Assembly: GCA_038256525.1 (NCBI GenBank)
Contig: JBBSKF010000003.1
Location: 1-64,000, forward strand
Length of the DNA: 64,000 nucleotides
DNA from: SCTD01 sp038256525
Lineage (GTDB): Bacteria > Actinomycetota > Actinomycetes > Mycobacteriales > SCTD01
Direction of reading: 5' to 3'
The position numbers were made by a program, and so were the translations under genes. Below the pieces are notes generated by a model. It did not search any database and was not told the origin of the DNA. It saw nothing but the letters and a program-made list of their open reading frames with translations. Below, piece after piece: positions 8,010 to 18,166 of this stretch (position 1 is its first letter; every line of letters begins with the position of its first letter).

Positions 8010-8350
8010 ACCAGCCCGCCCGGATCCGCGAGATCGACGCCAACGAGGCCGCGCACCTTGCCGACGCCTGCGAGGTGCTGCTCCTGGACGTCCGGGAGGA
8101 CGACGAATGGAGCAGCGGCCACGCCCCGCAAGCCACCCACCTCACCCTCGGCACGCTCGACCCCGCGGCTGTCCCGCGAGACCGCCCCGTGATCGCCGTG
8201 TGCCGCAGCGGGAACCGCTCCGGCAAGGCCGCGCAGGCACTGGCTGCCGCCGGCCACGACGTCCGCAACCTCACCGGCGGGATGAACGCCTGGGCCCAAG
8301 CCGGCCTGCCCGTTGTCGGTTCGGACGGGAAGCCGGGGCAGGTCACCTGA
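8006..8350 (+). CDS. Single-domain rhodanese-like sulfurtransferase
   Basis: 114 residues, GTG at 8006 after GAAGGAG, overlapping the gntR stop by 4 nt. A single rhodanese domain: LLLDVREDDEWSSGHAPQA (strand and the conserved D-R-E...E-W...GH), then the active-site loop VCRSGNRS with the persulfide-carrying Cys, and a terminal GGMNAWAQAGLPV typical of the fold. It moves sulfane sulfur between carriers such as low-molecular-weight thiols. Context (CstB-like enzyme, TauE exporter) points to sulfide/persulfide detoxification. It is similar to the rhodanese at 9760-10119 (VCRSGSRS). Confidence 0.88.
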   Translation: MNQPARIREIDANEAAHLADACEVLLLDVREDDEWSSGHAPQATHLTLGTLDPAAVPRDRPVIAVCRSGNRSGKAAQALAAAGHDVRNLTGGMNAWAQAGLPVVGSDGKPGQVT

Positions 8351-9201
8351 TGGTGCTGGCCGCCCTCGGCCTGGGCCTGATCGTCGGGCTGATCATCGGC
8401 GCGCTGGGTGGCGGCGGGTCGATCCTGACAGTTCCGCTACTGGTGTTCGCACTCGGCCTGAGCGCGCAGGAGGCAACCGGTGCGAGCCTGATCATCGTCG
8501 GCATCACCGCCGTCGTCGCCAGCATCAGCCACGCCCGCAGCGGGCACACCCGATGGCGGACCGGCCTGCTGATCGCCGCCGCCGGCATACCGGCCTCGAT
8601 CCTCGGGACTCGGTTGACCCGCCTCGTCGAGGAGAACGTCCTGCTGCTCGTGTTCGCAGCCGTCATGCTCGTCGCGGCCACCGGCATGCTGCTGCGTGCC
8701 GGGCATGAGCACGACGAGCACCCACCTGCTGGCAACGCTTCCAACGAGGCGGCCCATCCCGCAGGCAGCGCCGCTCACACGGCGACGGCTACCCGTCCTG
8801 TGCAGCAAGCGACATCCGCGACCGGCTGGCGGGTCGCACTACAACTGATCGCCGCCGGGTCGCTGATCGGCTTCCTTACCGGTTTCCTCGGTGTAGGAGG
8901 TGGATTCGTCATCGTTCCCGTCCTGGTGATCGCGCTCAGCTGGCCGATGCCAGTGGCGGTCGGCACGTCACTGCTGGTCATCGCACTGAACTCCGCCGTC
9001 GCACTGGCCGCCCGCACCGGTCAGGACGACTTCGCCTGGGACGTCATCGTGCCGTTCACCCTCACGGCCATCGTCGGATCACTGCTCGGCAAGAAGGTCG
9101 CCGACCGAGTCAACGCCACCACCTTGACCCGCGCCTTCGCCGCCCTGCTCGTCCTCGTCGCGGTCTACGTCGCGATACGCGCCGGCCTCGCCCTGAGCTG
9201 A
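8350..9201 (+). CDS. TauE/SafE-family sulfite/sulfur-compound exporter
   Basis: 283 residues. The ATG at 8350 shares one base with the stop of the rhodanese (TGATG). Two homologous halves, each starting with a Gly-rich helix: LIVGLIIGALGGGGSILTVPLLV and, after a His/Ala-rich cytoplasmic loop (about 118-160), GSLIGFLTGFLGVGGGFVIVPVLV. These repeats define the TauE/SafE (DUF81) family, with about eight helices. The proteins are thought to export sulfite, sulfoacetate or thiosulfate. Following a rhodanese and regulated with a CstB-like dioxygenase, it probably removes sulfite or thiosulfate made from persulfide. Confidence 0.87.
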   Translation: MVLAALGLGLIVGLIIGALGGGGSILTVPLLVFALGLSAQEATGASLIIVGITAVVASISHARSGHTRWRTGLLIAAAGIPASILGTRLTRLVEENVLLLVFAAVMLVAATGMLLRAGHEHDEHPPAGNASNEAAHPAGSAAHTATATRPVQQATSATGWRVALQLIAAGSLIGFLTGFLGVGGGFVIVPVLVIALSWPMPVAVGTSLLVIALNSAVALAARTGQDDFAWDVIVPFTLTAIVGSLLGKKVADRVNATTLTRAFAALLVLVAVYVAIRAGLALS

Positions 9202-9325
9202 CCCTCCCCGATCAGTGTTCCGACCGATCGGCGCACGACCGCCCGATGATCACCTCACGCAGCACGTGTGAGCGGTCCTCACGTTCCAAAGGAATCTGGC
9301 CAGAGCGGTGCATGCTTCGCCTGAT

Positions 9326-9358
9326 GGGGTATGCACCCAGTGATCACCACTGGTACCC
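9326..9358. promoter_or_regulatory. Nested inverted repeats before DUF302 gene
   Basis: GGGTATGCACCC (9327-9338) runs into CCAGTG-ATCAC-CACTGG (9337-9353) and then GGTACCC (9352-9358). The GGGGTA...TACCC framing resembles the GATACCCC operator at 3481. It lies 13 bp before the DUF302 start, right where a repressor would act. Confidence 0.5.
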
Positions 9359-9370
9359 AGGGAGGTATGC

Positions 9371-9763
9371 ATGGACTACGGCATCACCGTCAGCACCGAT
9401 CTGGACTTCGACGAGGCGGTCGCCCGAACACGTGAGGCGCTCGCTGAGCAGGGCTTCGGCGTTCTCACCGAGATCGACGTGCAGAAGACCCTGAAAGCCA
9501 AACTCGACCGGGACATGGAGCCGTACCTCATCCTCGGCGCATGCAACCCACGGTTGGCCGAGCAGGCCCTCGACGTCGAGCGGGACATCGGCCTGCTGCT
9601 GCCCTGCAACGTCGTCGTCCGGCGGGTGGACGAGAGAACGCTCATCCAGGCCCTCGATCCGCAGGTCATGGTCAGCTTGCCCGACCGTCCCGAACTGCAG
9701 CCCGTCGCCGACGATGCGAGCGCGCGCCTTCAGGCTGCACTTGAATCCGTGGGCAGCTCATGA
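9371..9763 (+). CDS. DUF302 domain protein
   Basis: 130 residues, ATG at 9371 behind GGGAGG. A single DUF302 domain covers the protein: MDYGITVSTDLDFDEAV at the N-terminus and the conserved YLILGACNPRLAEQAL and GLLLPCNVVVR, with two Cys. Biochemical function is not established; DUF302 genes frequently sit beside rhodaneses, DUF2892 and TauE proteins, as here. The following rhodanese overlaps its stop (ATGA). The palindromic region just upstream suggests CstR-type control. Confidence 0.85.
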   Translation: MDYGITVSTDLDFDEAVARTREALAEQGFGVLTEIDVQKTLKAKLDRDMEPYLILGACNPRLAEQALDVERDIGLLLPCNVVVRRVDERTLIQALDPQVMVSLPDRPELQPVADDASARLQAALESVGSS

Positions 9764-10119
9764 GCGACAGATCTCTCGACCCGCAGGCCCTGGCTCGCGA
9801 GCTCGACCGGTTCCAGGTCGTTGACGTGCGCGATCCCCACGAGTGGGAAGCGGGGCGCATCGGCGGCGCAGTGCACCTGGCTCTGGACGATCTAGGAGAC
9901 CGGGCGAAGGAATTGGACCGGACCCGGCCGATCGTGACGGTGTGCCGAAGCGGCAGTCGCAGCGCTCAAGCGGTCAAGGAATTGGCCGGAGAGGGCTTCG
10001 ACGTACAGAACCTCGAAGGGGGACTGGCGGCCTGGGTCGCGCAGGGTCAGCCACTTGTCACAGGAGACGGCGGGCCGGGCGCCCTCGCCGAACCCCCAAG
10101 GAAGCCGACGAGCTGCTGA
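9760..10119 (+). CDS. Single-domain rhodanese-like sulfurtransferase
   Basis: 119 residues, ATG at 9760 overlapping the DUF302 stop. Rhodanese fold with VVDVRDPHEWEAGRIGGAVH, active-site loop VCRSGSRS (catalytic Cys) and C-terminal GGLAAWVAQGQPLV. The last 20 residues (Gly/Pro-rich, ending PTSC) extend past the domain. It is co-transcribed with DUF302 and, 61 bp on, DUF2892, a grouping often seen in sulfane-sulfur operons. Probably a sulfur carrier acting with the CstB-like enzyme. Confidence 0.87.
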   Translation: MSDRSLDPQALARELDRFQVVDVRDPHEWEAGRIGGAVHLALDDLGDRAKELDRTRPIVTVCRSGSRSAQAVKELAGEGFDVQNLEGGLAAWVAQGQPLVTGDGGPGALAEPPRKPTSC

Positions 10120-10180
10120 CGCCGACAAGGCGAGCCGCGGTCCCCGTGGCCTGCCGTCGAGCATCGAGAGGAAGAAGAAG

Positions 10181-10408
10181 ATGACATTTCTGGCGTTCAT
10201 CGGCAGCCAGCCTGGGCGCATCGTGCGCGTCGCGGTCGGTCTCGCCCTCATCATCGGTGGCGTCCTGTTGGGCGGTGGTTGGCTGGCCCTGGTGGCGGTG
10301 GGGCTGCTTCCCTTGGCTGCGGGCGTGTTTGACCTCTGTATTCTCGGACCGCTGTTTCGCCTCCCCCTCGTGGGACCGAAGTTTCGCGACGCGATGGCCA
10401 GCCGCTGA
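10181..10408 (+). CDS. DUF2892 (YgaP-like) inner-membrane protein
   Basis: 75 residues, ATG at 10181, preceded by a purine-rich GAGGAAGAAGAAG stretch. Two membrane helices: residues 15-33 (VRVAVGLALIIGGVLLGGG) and 35-60 (LALVAVGLLPLAAGVFDLCILGP). The family forms the membrane anchor of rhodanese YgaP and also stands alone in sulfur operons. It is the intact counterpart of the frameshifted copy at 1047-1239. A 14-bp tandem duplication overlaps its stop codon (10396-10423). Confidence 0.85.
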   Translation: MTFLAFIGSQPGRIVRVAVGLALIIGGVLLGGGWLALVAVGLLPLAAGVFDLCILGPLFRLPLVGPKFRDAMASR

Positions 10409-10423
10409 GGGCCAGCCGCTGAG
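10396..10423 (+). repeat. 14-bp tandem direct repeat at the DUF2892 stop
   Basis: GGCCAGCCGCTGAG occurs twice head to tail (10396-10409, 10410-10423). The first copy contains the stop codon; the second is probably a slippage duplication. Confidence 0.85.
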
Positions 10424-11039
10424 GCCCGCAGGACAAGGTGAACCGCCGGGCCGCGCGCTGGCGGTGGTTGCCGTTCCCGCTCTCGAATCGGGCCACGTGA
10501 TCATTGCTGCGTCGTCGGTGGAGGCGACACCGATGGGAGCCGCGCACACTGACACCGACCACCGGTGAGATGATGTCCGCACTTACCTGGCGGCAGCCGG
10601 AAATCACGCCCTCGCAGAACCGCTTGCATGACGCAACAAGTGAGCGGACAACGGGCCGGGCTAGAAGGGAACCCCCGCCTTGTGCGTGCGCACAAGCACG
10701 CACACCGCGCGGCGCCACCAGCCGCGGACGCCGCCGGCAGCGGGAATGGTGCCGTCGGCGACGGCCTGGCAGTACGAAGAAAGATTCGACATGGATCGTC
10801 TTTCGGATGGGAGGACAGTCGGCCGGCGGTGCCGTCGGGCGGACCGTCAGGTCCGGCGCGTCACGGCTTCGGGCGGCAACAGTGCGCGTCGTTGACGGCG
10901 AGCGGTGTCATGGCCAGCAGGCAGCGGCACCAGGCGCCGTTGCTCCCGCTCACTGCCGCTGCGCTCTCCACGAGACCGAGCATAGCGCCGGGCGGCAGCC
11001 CATGAACGCCTCCCCCGATGTCGGCCGGCTCCCGAGGGG
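10424..11039. other. Long intergenic stretch, no gene recognised
   Basis: About 615 bases between DUF2892 and ppc. Frames are present on both strands but none shows an RBS plus family motif, and their composition is Arg/Pro/His-rich in the way antisense and non-coding GC-rich DNA is. No tRNA, repeat array or clear terminator was found. It marks the border between the accessory sulfur island and the core gene ppc. Confidence 0.45.
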
Positions 11040-13787
11040 GTGAACACTGACATTCCCGTGACCACACCGACCGCAGCACAAGCTCCCGTGGCGGCGGACG
11101 ACGCGCTCCGCGCGGACATCCGCCTGCTGACGACGCTGCTGGGCCAGACGCTCGTCCGCAGCGAGGGACGCGAGCTGCTGGAGCTCGTCGAGCTGGTGCG
11201 CAGCGAGGCCAGGGGCGGCGGGCTCACCGACCTGCCGTCCGACATCGACACGCGGCTGCGGGAGATGGACCTCCGCACGACTATTCGCGTGGTGCGAGCG
11301 TTCACGTCCTACTTCCACTTGGCCAACGTCACCGAGCAGGTTCATCGCGGACGAGCGCTGCTGAGCCAGCGGGCGAGCGGCGTCGGGTGGCTGGAGCGCG
11401 CAGCGGAGCGGATCGGCGCCTCGGGAATTCCGGCCGATGTCGTCGCGGAGGCAGTCGGGCGGCTGGCCGTGCGCCCGGTGCTGACTGCGCACCCGACCGA
11501 GGCCGCCCGCCGGTCGATCCTCGACAAGATGCGACGGGTGGCTGAGTTGCTCGACCACCCCGACAGCCCCATCCGCCGCCGCCGACTCGCTGAAGCAGTC
11601 GAACTGCTGTGGCACACCGACGAGCTGCGGTTCGAGCGGCCGGACCCACTCGATGAGGCCCGCAACGGCGTCTACTACCTGGAGGGCCTGGGTAGCGCCG
11701 CGGTCGGCGACGTCCTCGAGGAGCTGCGCGAGCAGCTGGCGACGATCGGCGTGCGGCTCACTCCCGAGGCGCGTCCGCTGACCTTCGGGACCTGGATCGG
11801 CGGGGACCGCGACGGGAACCCGAACGTCACTCCCACCACCACACTCGAGGTGCTGGGATTGCAGGCGGTGCACGGCATCCGGCTCCTGCAGTCGATGGTC
11901 AACGAGTTGCGGCGCGAGCTGTCGGTCTCCCAGCGCATCTCCGGCGCGTCCGCGGCGCTCACCACCCGGCTGGAGCTGTCGCTGGCCGAGCTGCCCGAGG
12001 TCGAGCCCCGCTACCGCCGGCTCAACGCCGAGGAGTCCTACCGGCTGTTTCTCACGTGTGTGGGCACCCGGCTGCAGCTGACCCTGGCCCGTGTGCAGGG
12101 ACGACACCGGCATGCGCCTGGCCGCGACTACCGCGACGCGGCGGAGCTCCAGCAGGATCTGCTGCTGCTGCACGACTCGGTTCGCCAGCACCAAGGTGAG
12201 CTGCTCGCCAGCGGCGCGGTCGACCGGCTCGTACGCACCGCCGCGAGCACCGGACTGCTGCTGGCCACGATGGATGTCCGCGAGCACGCCGACAAGCACC
12301 ACCACGCCGTCGGACAGCTGATGGACCGCACCTGGGAGCTGTCTTTCCCCTACGCCGACCTCCCGCGTCGGCACCGCCTTGCTGCCTTGTCCAAGGAGCT
12401 GTCCGGACGGCGGCCGCTGGCCGGCCACCCACTGCCGCTCGACGCCGAAGGGGCCCGGACGGCAGAGCTGTTCACCACGATCGCGCAGGCGCTCGACGCA
12501 TTCGGCCCGCAGGCGGTCGAGAGCTACATCATCTCGATGACCACGGGAGCCGACGACGTGCTGGCGGCTGTCGTGTTGGCCCGGGAAGCCGGACTGGTCG
12601 ATCTCGCGAATGGCGTCGTCCGCATCGACTTCGTGCCGCTGCTCGAGATGACGCAGGAGCTGGAGAACGCCGACCTCATCCTCGACGCGCTGCTCAGCGA
12701 CCCGTCGTACCGGCAGCTGGTGTCGTTGCGCGGGGACGTGCAGGAGGTGATGCTCGGCTACTCCGACTCGAACAAGGCCGCGGGGATCACCACCTCCCGC
12801 TGGCAGATCCACCGGGCCCAACGGCGTGCGAGAGACGTTGCGGCCAAGCATCACGTCCGACTGCGCTTCTTCCACGGCCGGGGCGGTTCGGTCGGCCGGG
12901 GCGGCGGACCGACGTACGAGGCGGTGATGGCCCTGCCGAACGGCGCCGTCGACGGCGAGCTCAAGGTGACCGAGCAGGGGGAGGTCATCAGCGACAAGTA
13001 CGCCCTGCCGGTGCTCGCGCGCAACAACCTCGAGCTGCTGCTCGCGGCCGGTCTCGAGGCGACCGTTCTGCACCAGGAGCCGCGGCACACCGACGAGCAG
13101 GTGCAGCGCTGGGACGAGGTCATGGACCAGGTGTCCGACGCCGCGCACGTCCGCTACCGCGCGTTCGTCGAGGACCCCGACCTGCCGGCATACTTCCTCG
13201 CCTCGACACCGGTCGAGCTGCTCGCCGACCTGCACATCGGCTCCCGACCCTCCCGACGCCCGGACAGCGGCGGCGGCGTCGAGGGTTTGCGGGCCATCCC
13301 CTGGGTCTTCGGCTGGACCCAGTCACGCCAGATCCTGCCTGGCTGGTTCGGTGTGGGCACCGGTCTCGCCGCGGTGTGGGGAGAGCACCGCGCGGCGCTG
13401 AGTGACATGTACCGCGAATGGCACTTCTTCCAGGCGTTCCTGAGCAACGTGTCCATGACCCTGGTCAAGACCGACCTGTCGATCGCCGAACGCTACGTCG
13501 ACCGGCTCGCCGACCCGTCCCTGCGGCGCCTGTTCGAGTCGATCCGTGAGGAGCACGCACTCACGGTCGCGGAGGTCCTCGCTGTGACGGGCGAGGACGA
13601 GCTGCTGAGCGACGACCCTGTCCTGCGCCAGACCCTGCGCACCCGCGACACCTACCTCGAGCCGCTGCACCACCTCCAGATCGAGCTGCTCACCCGCAAG
13701 CACGCCGGCGAGCAGGACCCGATGCTGGCGCGCGCCCTACTGCTCACCGTCAACGGCATCGCCGCAGGGCTGCGCAACACCGGCTGA
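11040..13787 (+). CDS. ppc: Phosphoenolpyruvate carboxylase
   Basis: 915 residues; adds bicarbonate to PEP to give oxaloacetate, the main anaplerotic reaction feeding the TCA cycle. Signatures: VLTAHPTEAARRSI with catalytic His151, TFGTWIGGDRDGNPNVT, GYSDSNKAAGI, FFHGRGGSVGRGGGPTYEAV (PEP/bicarbonate loop) and ARNNLELL. The C-terminus is LRNTG, where most PEPCs end QNTG. The start is uncertain: GTG at 11040 directly abuts a GAGGGG run, and a second GTG lies at 11058; the first 20 residues are not conserved. It stands alone, with no co-directional gene close downstream. Length is typical for the actinobacterial enzyme. Confidence 0.95.
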   Translation: MNTDIPVTTPTAAQAPVAADDALRADIRLLTTLLGQTLVRSEGRELLELVELVRSEARGGGLTDLPSDIDTRLREMDLRTTIRVVRAFTSYFHLANVTEQVHRGRALLSQRASGVGWLERAAERIGASGIPADVVAEAVGRLAVRPVLTAHPTEAARRSILDKMRRVAELLDHPDSPIRRRRLAEAVELLWHTDELRFERPDPLDEARNGVYYLEGLGSAAVGDVLEELREQLATIGVRLTPEARPLTFGTWIGGDRDGNPNVTPTTTLEVLGLQAVHGIRLLQSMVNELRRELSVSQRISGASAALTTRLELSLAELPEVEPRYRRLNAEESYRLFLTCVGTRLQLTLARVQGRHRHAPGRDYRDAAELQQDLLLLHDSVRQHQGELLASGAVDRLVRTAASTGLLLATMDVREHADKHHHAVGQLMDRTWELSFPYADLPRRHRLAALSKELSGRRPLAGHPLPLDAEGARTAELFTTIAQALDAFGPQAVESYIISMTTGADDVLAAVVLAREAGLVDLANGVVRIDFVPLLEMTQELENADLILDALLSDPSYRQLVSLRGDVQEVMLGYSDSNKAAGITTSRWQIHRAQRRARDVAAKHHVRLRFFHGRGGSVGRGGGPTYEAVMALPNGAVDGELKVTEQGEVISDKYALPVLARNNLELLLAAGLEATVLHQEPRHTDEQVQRWDEVMDQVSDAAHVRYRAFVEDPDLPAYFLASTPVELLADLHIGSRPSRRPDSGGGVEGLRAIPWVFGWTQSRQILPGWFGVGTGLAAVWGEHRAALSDMYREWHFFQAFLSNVSMTLVKTDLSIAERYVDRLADPSLRRLFESIREEHALTVAEVLAVTGEDELLSDDPVLRQTLRTRDTYLEPLHHLQIELLTRKHAGEQDPMLARALLLTVNGIAAGLRNTG

Positions 13788-13891
13788 CCGCGCATCCGGC
13801 TGCGGCCGACGTACCGCCCTGGGGCAGACGAGCGATTGCGCCGTCGGCGGCCGGCCCTCCGACCTCAGTGCAAGAAGCCGAGACCGTGGGC

Positions 13892-14146
13892 TCAGGCCGG
13901 CGAGGAGCGGCAGAGGCACAGCCGGGCGAGTCCGGGAGCAGAGCGTGTCGCGACGAGGACCCGCTGCAGTGCGCGCTCGTCCAGGACGGCGATACGGGCT
14001 ACCGCGTCGAACGGTCCGGTCGTCGAGGACGCGTCGACGACGCCGGGGACCTGCTCGAGGTAGGCCCGCAGCGCCCCGGTGGTGCCCGGGTGGGCCTGGA
14101 TCAGCAGGTGTGCGCGCACCTCGCCCTCCCGCGTCGGCGTGATCAT
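13892..14146 (-). CDS. Stand-alone AsnC/Lrp-type effector (RAM) domain protein
   Basis: 84 residues from the ATG at 14146, which follows GGAGG with a 5-nt gap. The sequence VRAHLLIQAHPGTTGALRAYLEQVPGVVDASSTTGPFDAVARIAVLDERALQRVL matches the beta-alpha-beta-beta-alpha-beta ligand-binding domain of Lrp/AsnC regulators (split here for length: V-R-A-H-L strand, GTT...YLEQ helix, VVDASSTTGPFDAVAR strands). There is no DNA-binding domain, as in the small stand-alone RAM proteins that bind amino acids. The last 15 residues are atypical. It is convergent with ppc and divergent from csoR. Ligand unknown. Confidence 0.7.
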   Translation of the reverse strand: MITPTREGEVRAHLLIQAHPGTTGALRAYLEQVPGVVDASSTTGPFDAVARIAVLDERALQRVLVATRSAPGLARLCLCRSSPA

Positions 14147-14299
14147 TGAAGCCTCCGGACTCGTGCGGCAACTGGCCATCGCCCACTGTGCCTGCGAGCT
14201 GTTGCCGACGCGTGACATCGGCGTTGAGCCGGCGTGTCGTCACCGCCGCCGACAACCCGGTCTCGCAGGAACATCAGGACGTGGACCAGGGTTGCGTTA

Positions 14300-14323
14300 G
14301 ATACCGTAGGGGGGTACGGTGTC
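14300..14323. promoter_or_regulatory. CsoR operator candidate
   Basis: GATACCGTA-GGGGGG-TACGGTGTC: 9-bp arms with one mismatch around a six-G core, 29 bp before the csoR ATG. GC-rich core with TA-flanked arms is the usual CsoR operator layout. It would serve the whole csoR-copZ-copA unit. Confidence 0.7.
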
Positions 14324-14352
14324 GTAACTCGACCGAGACAGGGAGCGCGGAC

Positions 14353-14634
14353 ATGCCCGGCTACGCCAACAGCAAGGACGATCAGCTCAAGCGGCTGCGC
14401 CGCGTCGAGGGGCAGGTCCGCGGGATCGCCAAGATGGTCGAGGACGACAAGTACTGCATCGATGTCCTCACCCAGGTCTCGGCGGCCACCAAGGCCCTGC
14501 AGTCGTTCGCGCTGGGTCTGCTCGACGAGCACATGGCCCATTGCGTGGTCAACGCCGCTCGGGCCGGCGGGGCCGAGCAGGAGGCCAAGCTCCGCGAGGC
14601 CTCCGATGCCATCGCCCGTCTTGTCCGCAGCTGA
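14353..14634 (+). CDS. csoR: Copper-sensing transcriptional repressor CsoR
   Basis: 93 residues, ATG at 14353 behind GGGAG. All-helical DUF156 repressor with the complete copper set: Cys35 (KYCIDVLTQ), His60 and Cys64 (DEHMAHC). Cu(I) binding releases it from DNA and turns on copper efflux. The next genes (copZ, a secreted His-rich protein, copA) are its expected targets, and a palindrome sits just upstream. Compare with the His-lacking CstR-like paralog at 3168-3422. Confidence 0.93.
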   Translation: MPGYANSKDDQLKRLRRVEGQVRGIAKMVEDDKYCIDVLTQVSAATKALQSFALGLLDEHMAHCVVNAARAGGAEQEAKLREASDAIARLVRS

Positions 14635-14668
14635 GATTCCCCATCCCACCCACCGAAGGAGCACTCCC

Positions 14669-14884
14669 ATGAGCACCGCCACCTACACCGTGACCGGAAT
14701 GACCTGCGGGCACTGCGTGTCCTCCGTGACCGAAGAGGTCTCCGCGCTGCCGGGCGTCACCGACGTCCAGGTCGAGCTCGAGTCCGGCCGGCTGACCGTC
14801 ACCGGTGACGCCGCGCAGGACACGGCGGCCGTGCAGGGAGCCGTCGAAGAGGCCGGCTACGCGCTGAGTCCCACCACCAGCTAG
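14669..14884 (+). CDS. copZ: Copper chaperone CopZ (HMA domain)
   Basis: 71 residues, ATG at 14669 behind GAAGGAG. One heavy-metal-associated domain with MTCGHC (Cu(I)-binding CxxC) after the first strand, and the ferredoxin-like pattern ending in AVEEAGYAL. It hands Cu(I) to the N-terminal domain of CopA and to CsoR. Third position of the copper operon, 34 bp after csoR. Confidence 0.93.
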   Translation: MSTATYTVTGMTCGHCVSSVTEEVSALPGVTDVQVELESGRLTVTGDAAQDTAAVQGAVEEAGYALSPTTS

Positions 14885-14911
14885 CCCACACGCATCCCCC
14901 CAGGAGCAGTC

Positions 14912-15849
14912 ATGAACACACCCACCCGCCTGGCCGCCTTCGCCGCCGGACTGGCCGTGGTCTTCGTCGGCGCCATCGGTGTCGGCAACGCGGTCGGTCC
15001 GGTCGGGACCGCCGCAGCCGATCCGCCCGGCGACGCCCACAGCTCCATGACCGAGGCCGGACCCGACGCGGGTCACGGCGGCGGACACGATGCCGACGGA
15101 ACTCAGGCCGACCCGGAACCGCAGAAGCCCGTCAAGGGGCTGTCCGTGTCGACTGACGGCTACACCCTCCGGCTCGAGTCCTCGGTCGTTCCGGTGGGCA
15201 CGCCGGCGCCCTTCGCCTTCACCATCACCGGCCCGGACGGACGAGCGGTCACTGACTTCACGCCCACCCACGACAAGGAGCTGCACCTGATCGTGGTGCG
15301 TCGGGACACGACCGGCTTCCAACACGTCCACCCCGCCCGTGACCCGGCCGGTCGGTGGACGGTGCCGCTGACCCTGGGCAGCGCTGGCGCGTACAAGATC
15401 TTCGCCGACTTCGCTCCCGAGGACCGGACCGACGCCCTGACTCTCGCGGCCGACATCGCCGCGGCCGGGACCTACGAGCCGCAGCCGCTGCCCACCGTGT
15501 CCCGGACGGCCACCGTCGAGGACTACACCGTCACCCTCGACGGTGACCTCGTGGCCGGCGAGGAGAGCAAGCTCACCCTGTCGGTGAGCAAGGGCGGCTC
15601 CCCGGTCACCGACCTGCAGCCCTACCTGGCGGCGTACGGGCACCTGGTCGCCCTGCGCGCCGGGGACCTCGCCTACCTACACGTGCACCCCGACGGCGAG
15701 CCAGGCGACGGACGCACCGCAGCCGGCCCGGGAATCACCTTCTTCACCGACGTGCCCACCGCCGGCGACTACCGGCTCTACCTGGACTTCCAGCACGACG
15801 ACGTCGTGCGCACAGCCGCATTCACCGCGACAGCGAGCGAGGAGAGGTC

Positions 15850-15853
<4 letters not shown>
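14912..15853 (+). CDS. Secreted His-rich protein of the copper operon
   Basis: 313 residues, ATG at 14912 after CAGGAG. An N-terminal signal or anchor helix (about 8-36, LAAFAAGLAVVFVGAIGVGNAVG) is followed by a His/Asp/Gly-rich stretch (HGGGHDAD) and two Ig-like beta domains. Each domain has a conserved His cluster: DKELHLIVVRRD with FQHVHPARD in the first, and AAYGHLVALRAGDLAYLHVHPDG in the second. The Hxx..HVHP motifs are probable extracytoplasmic metal ligands. The family recurs between copZ and copA in actinobacteria, but its biochemical role is not known to me; periplasmic-side copper binding is an inference. The stop overlaps the copA start (ATGA). Confidence 0.8.
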
Positions 15854-18165
<2,312 letters not shown>

Positions 18166-18166
18166 G

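Noticed and set aside
9215..9240. Terminator after the TauE gene
   Set aside because: CCGATC/GATCGG gives only six pairs and no run-off tract; too weak to list.
10950..13235. 761-codon frame antisense to ppc
   Set aside because: Composition (Val/Gly/Arg/Gln-rich, no motif) is that of a shadow frame; ppc on the other strand is certain.
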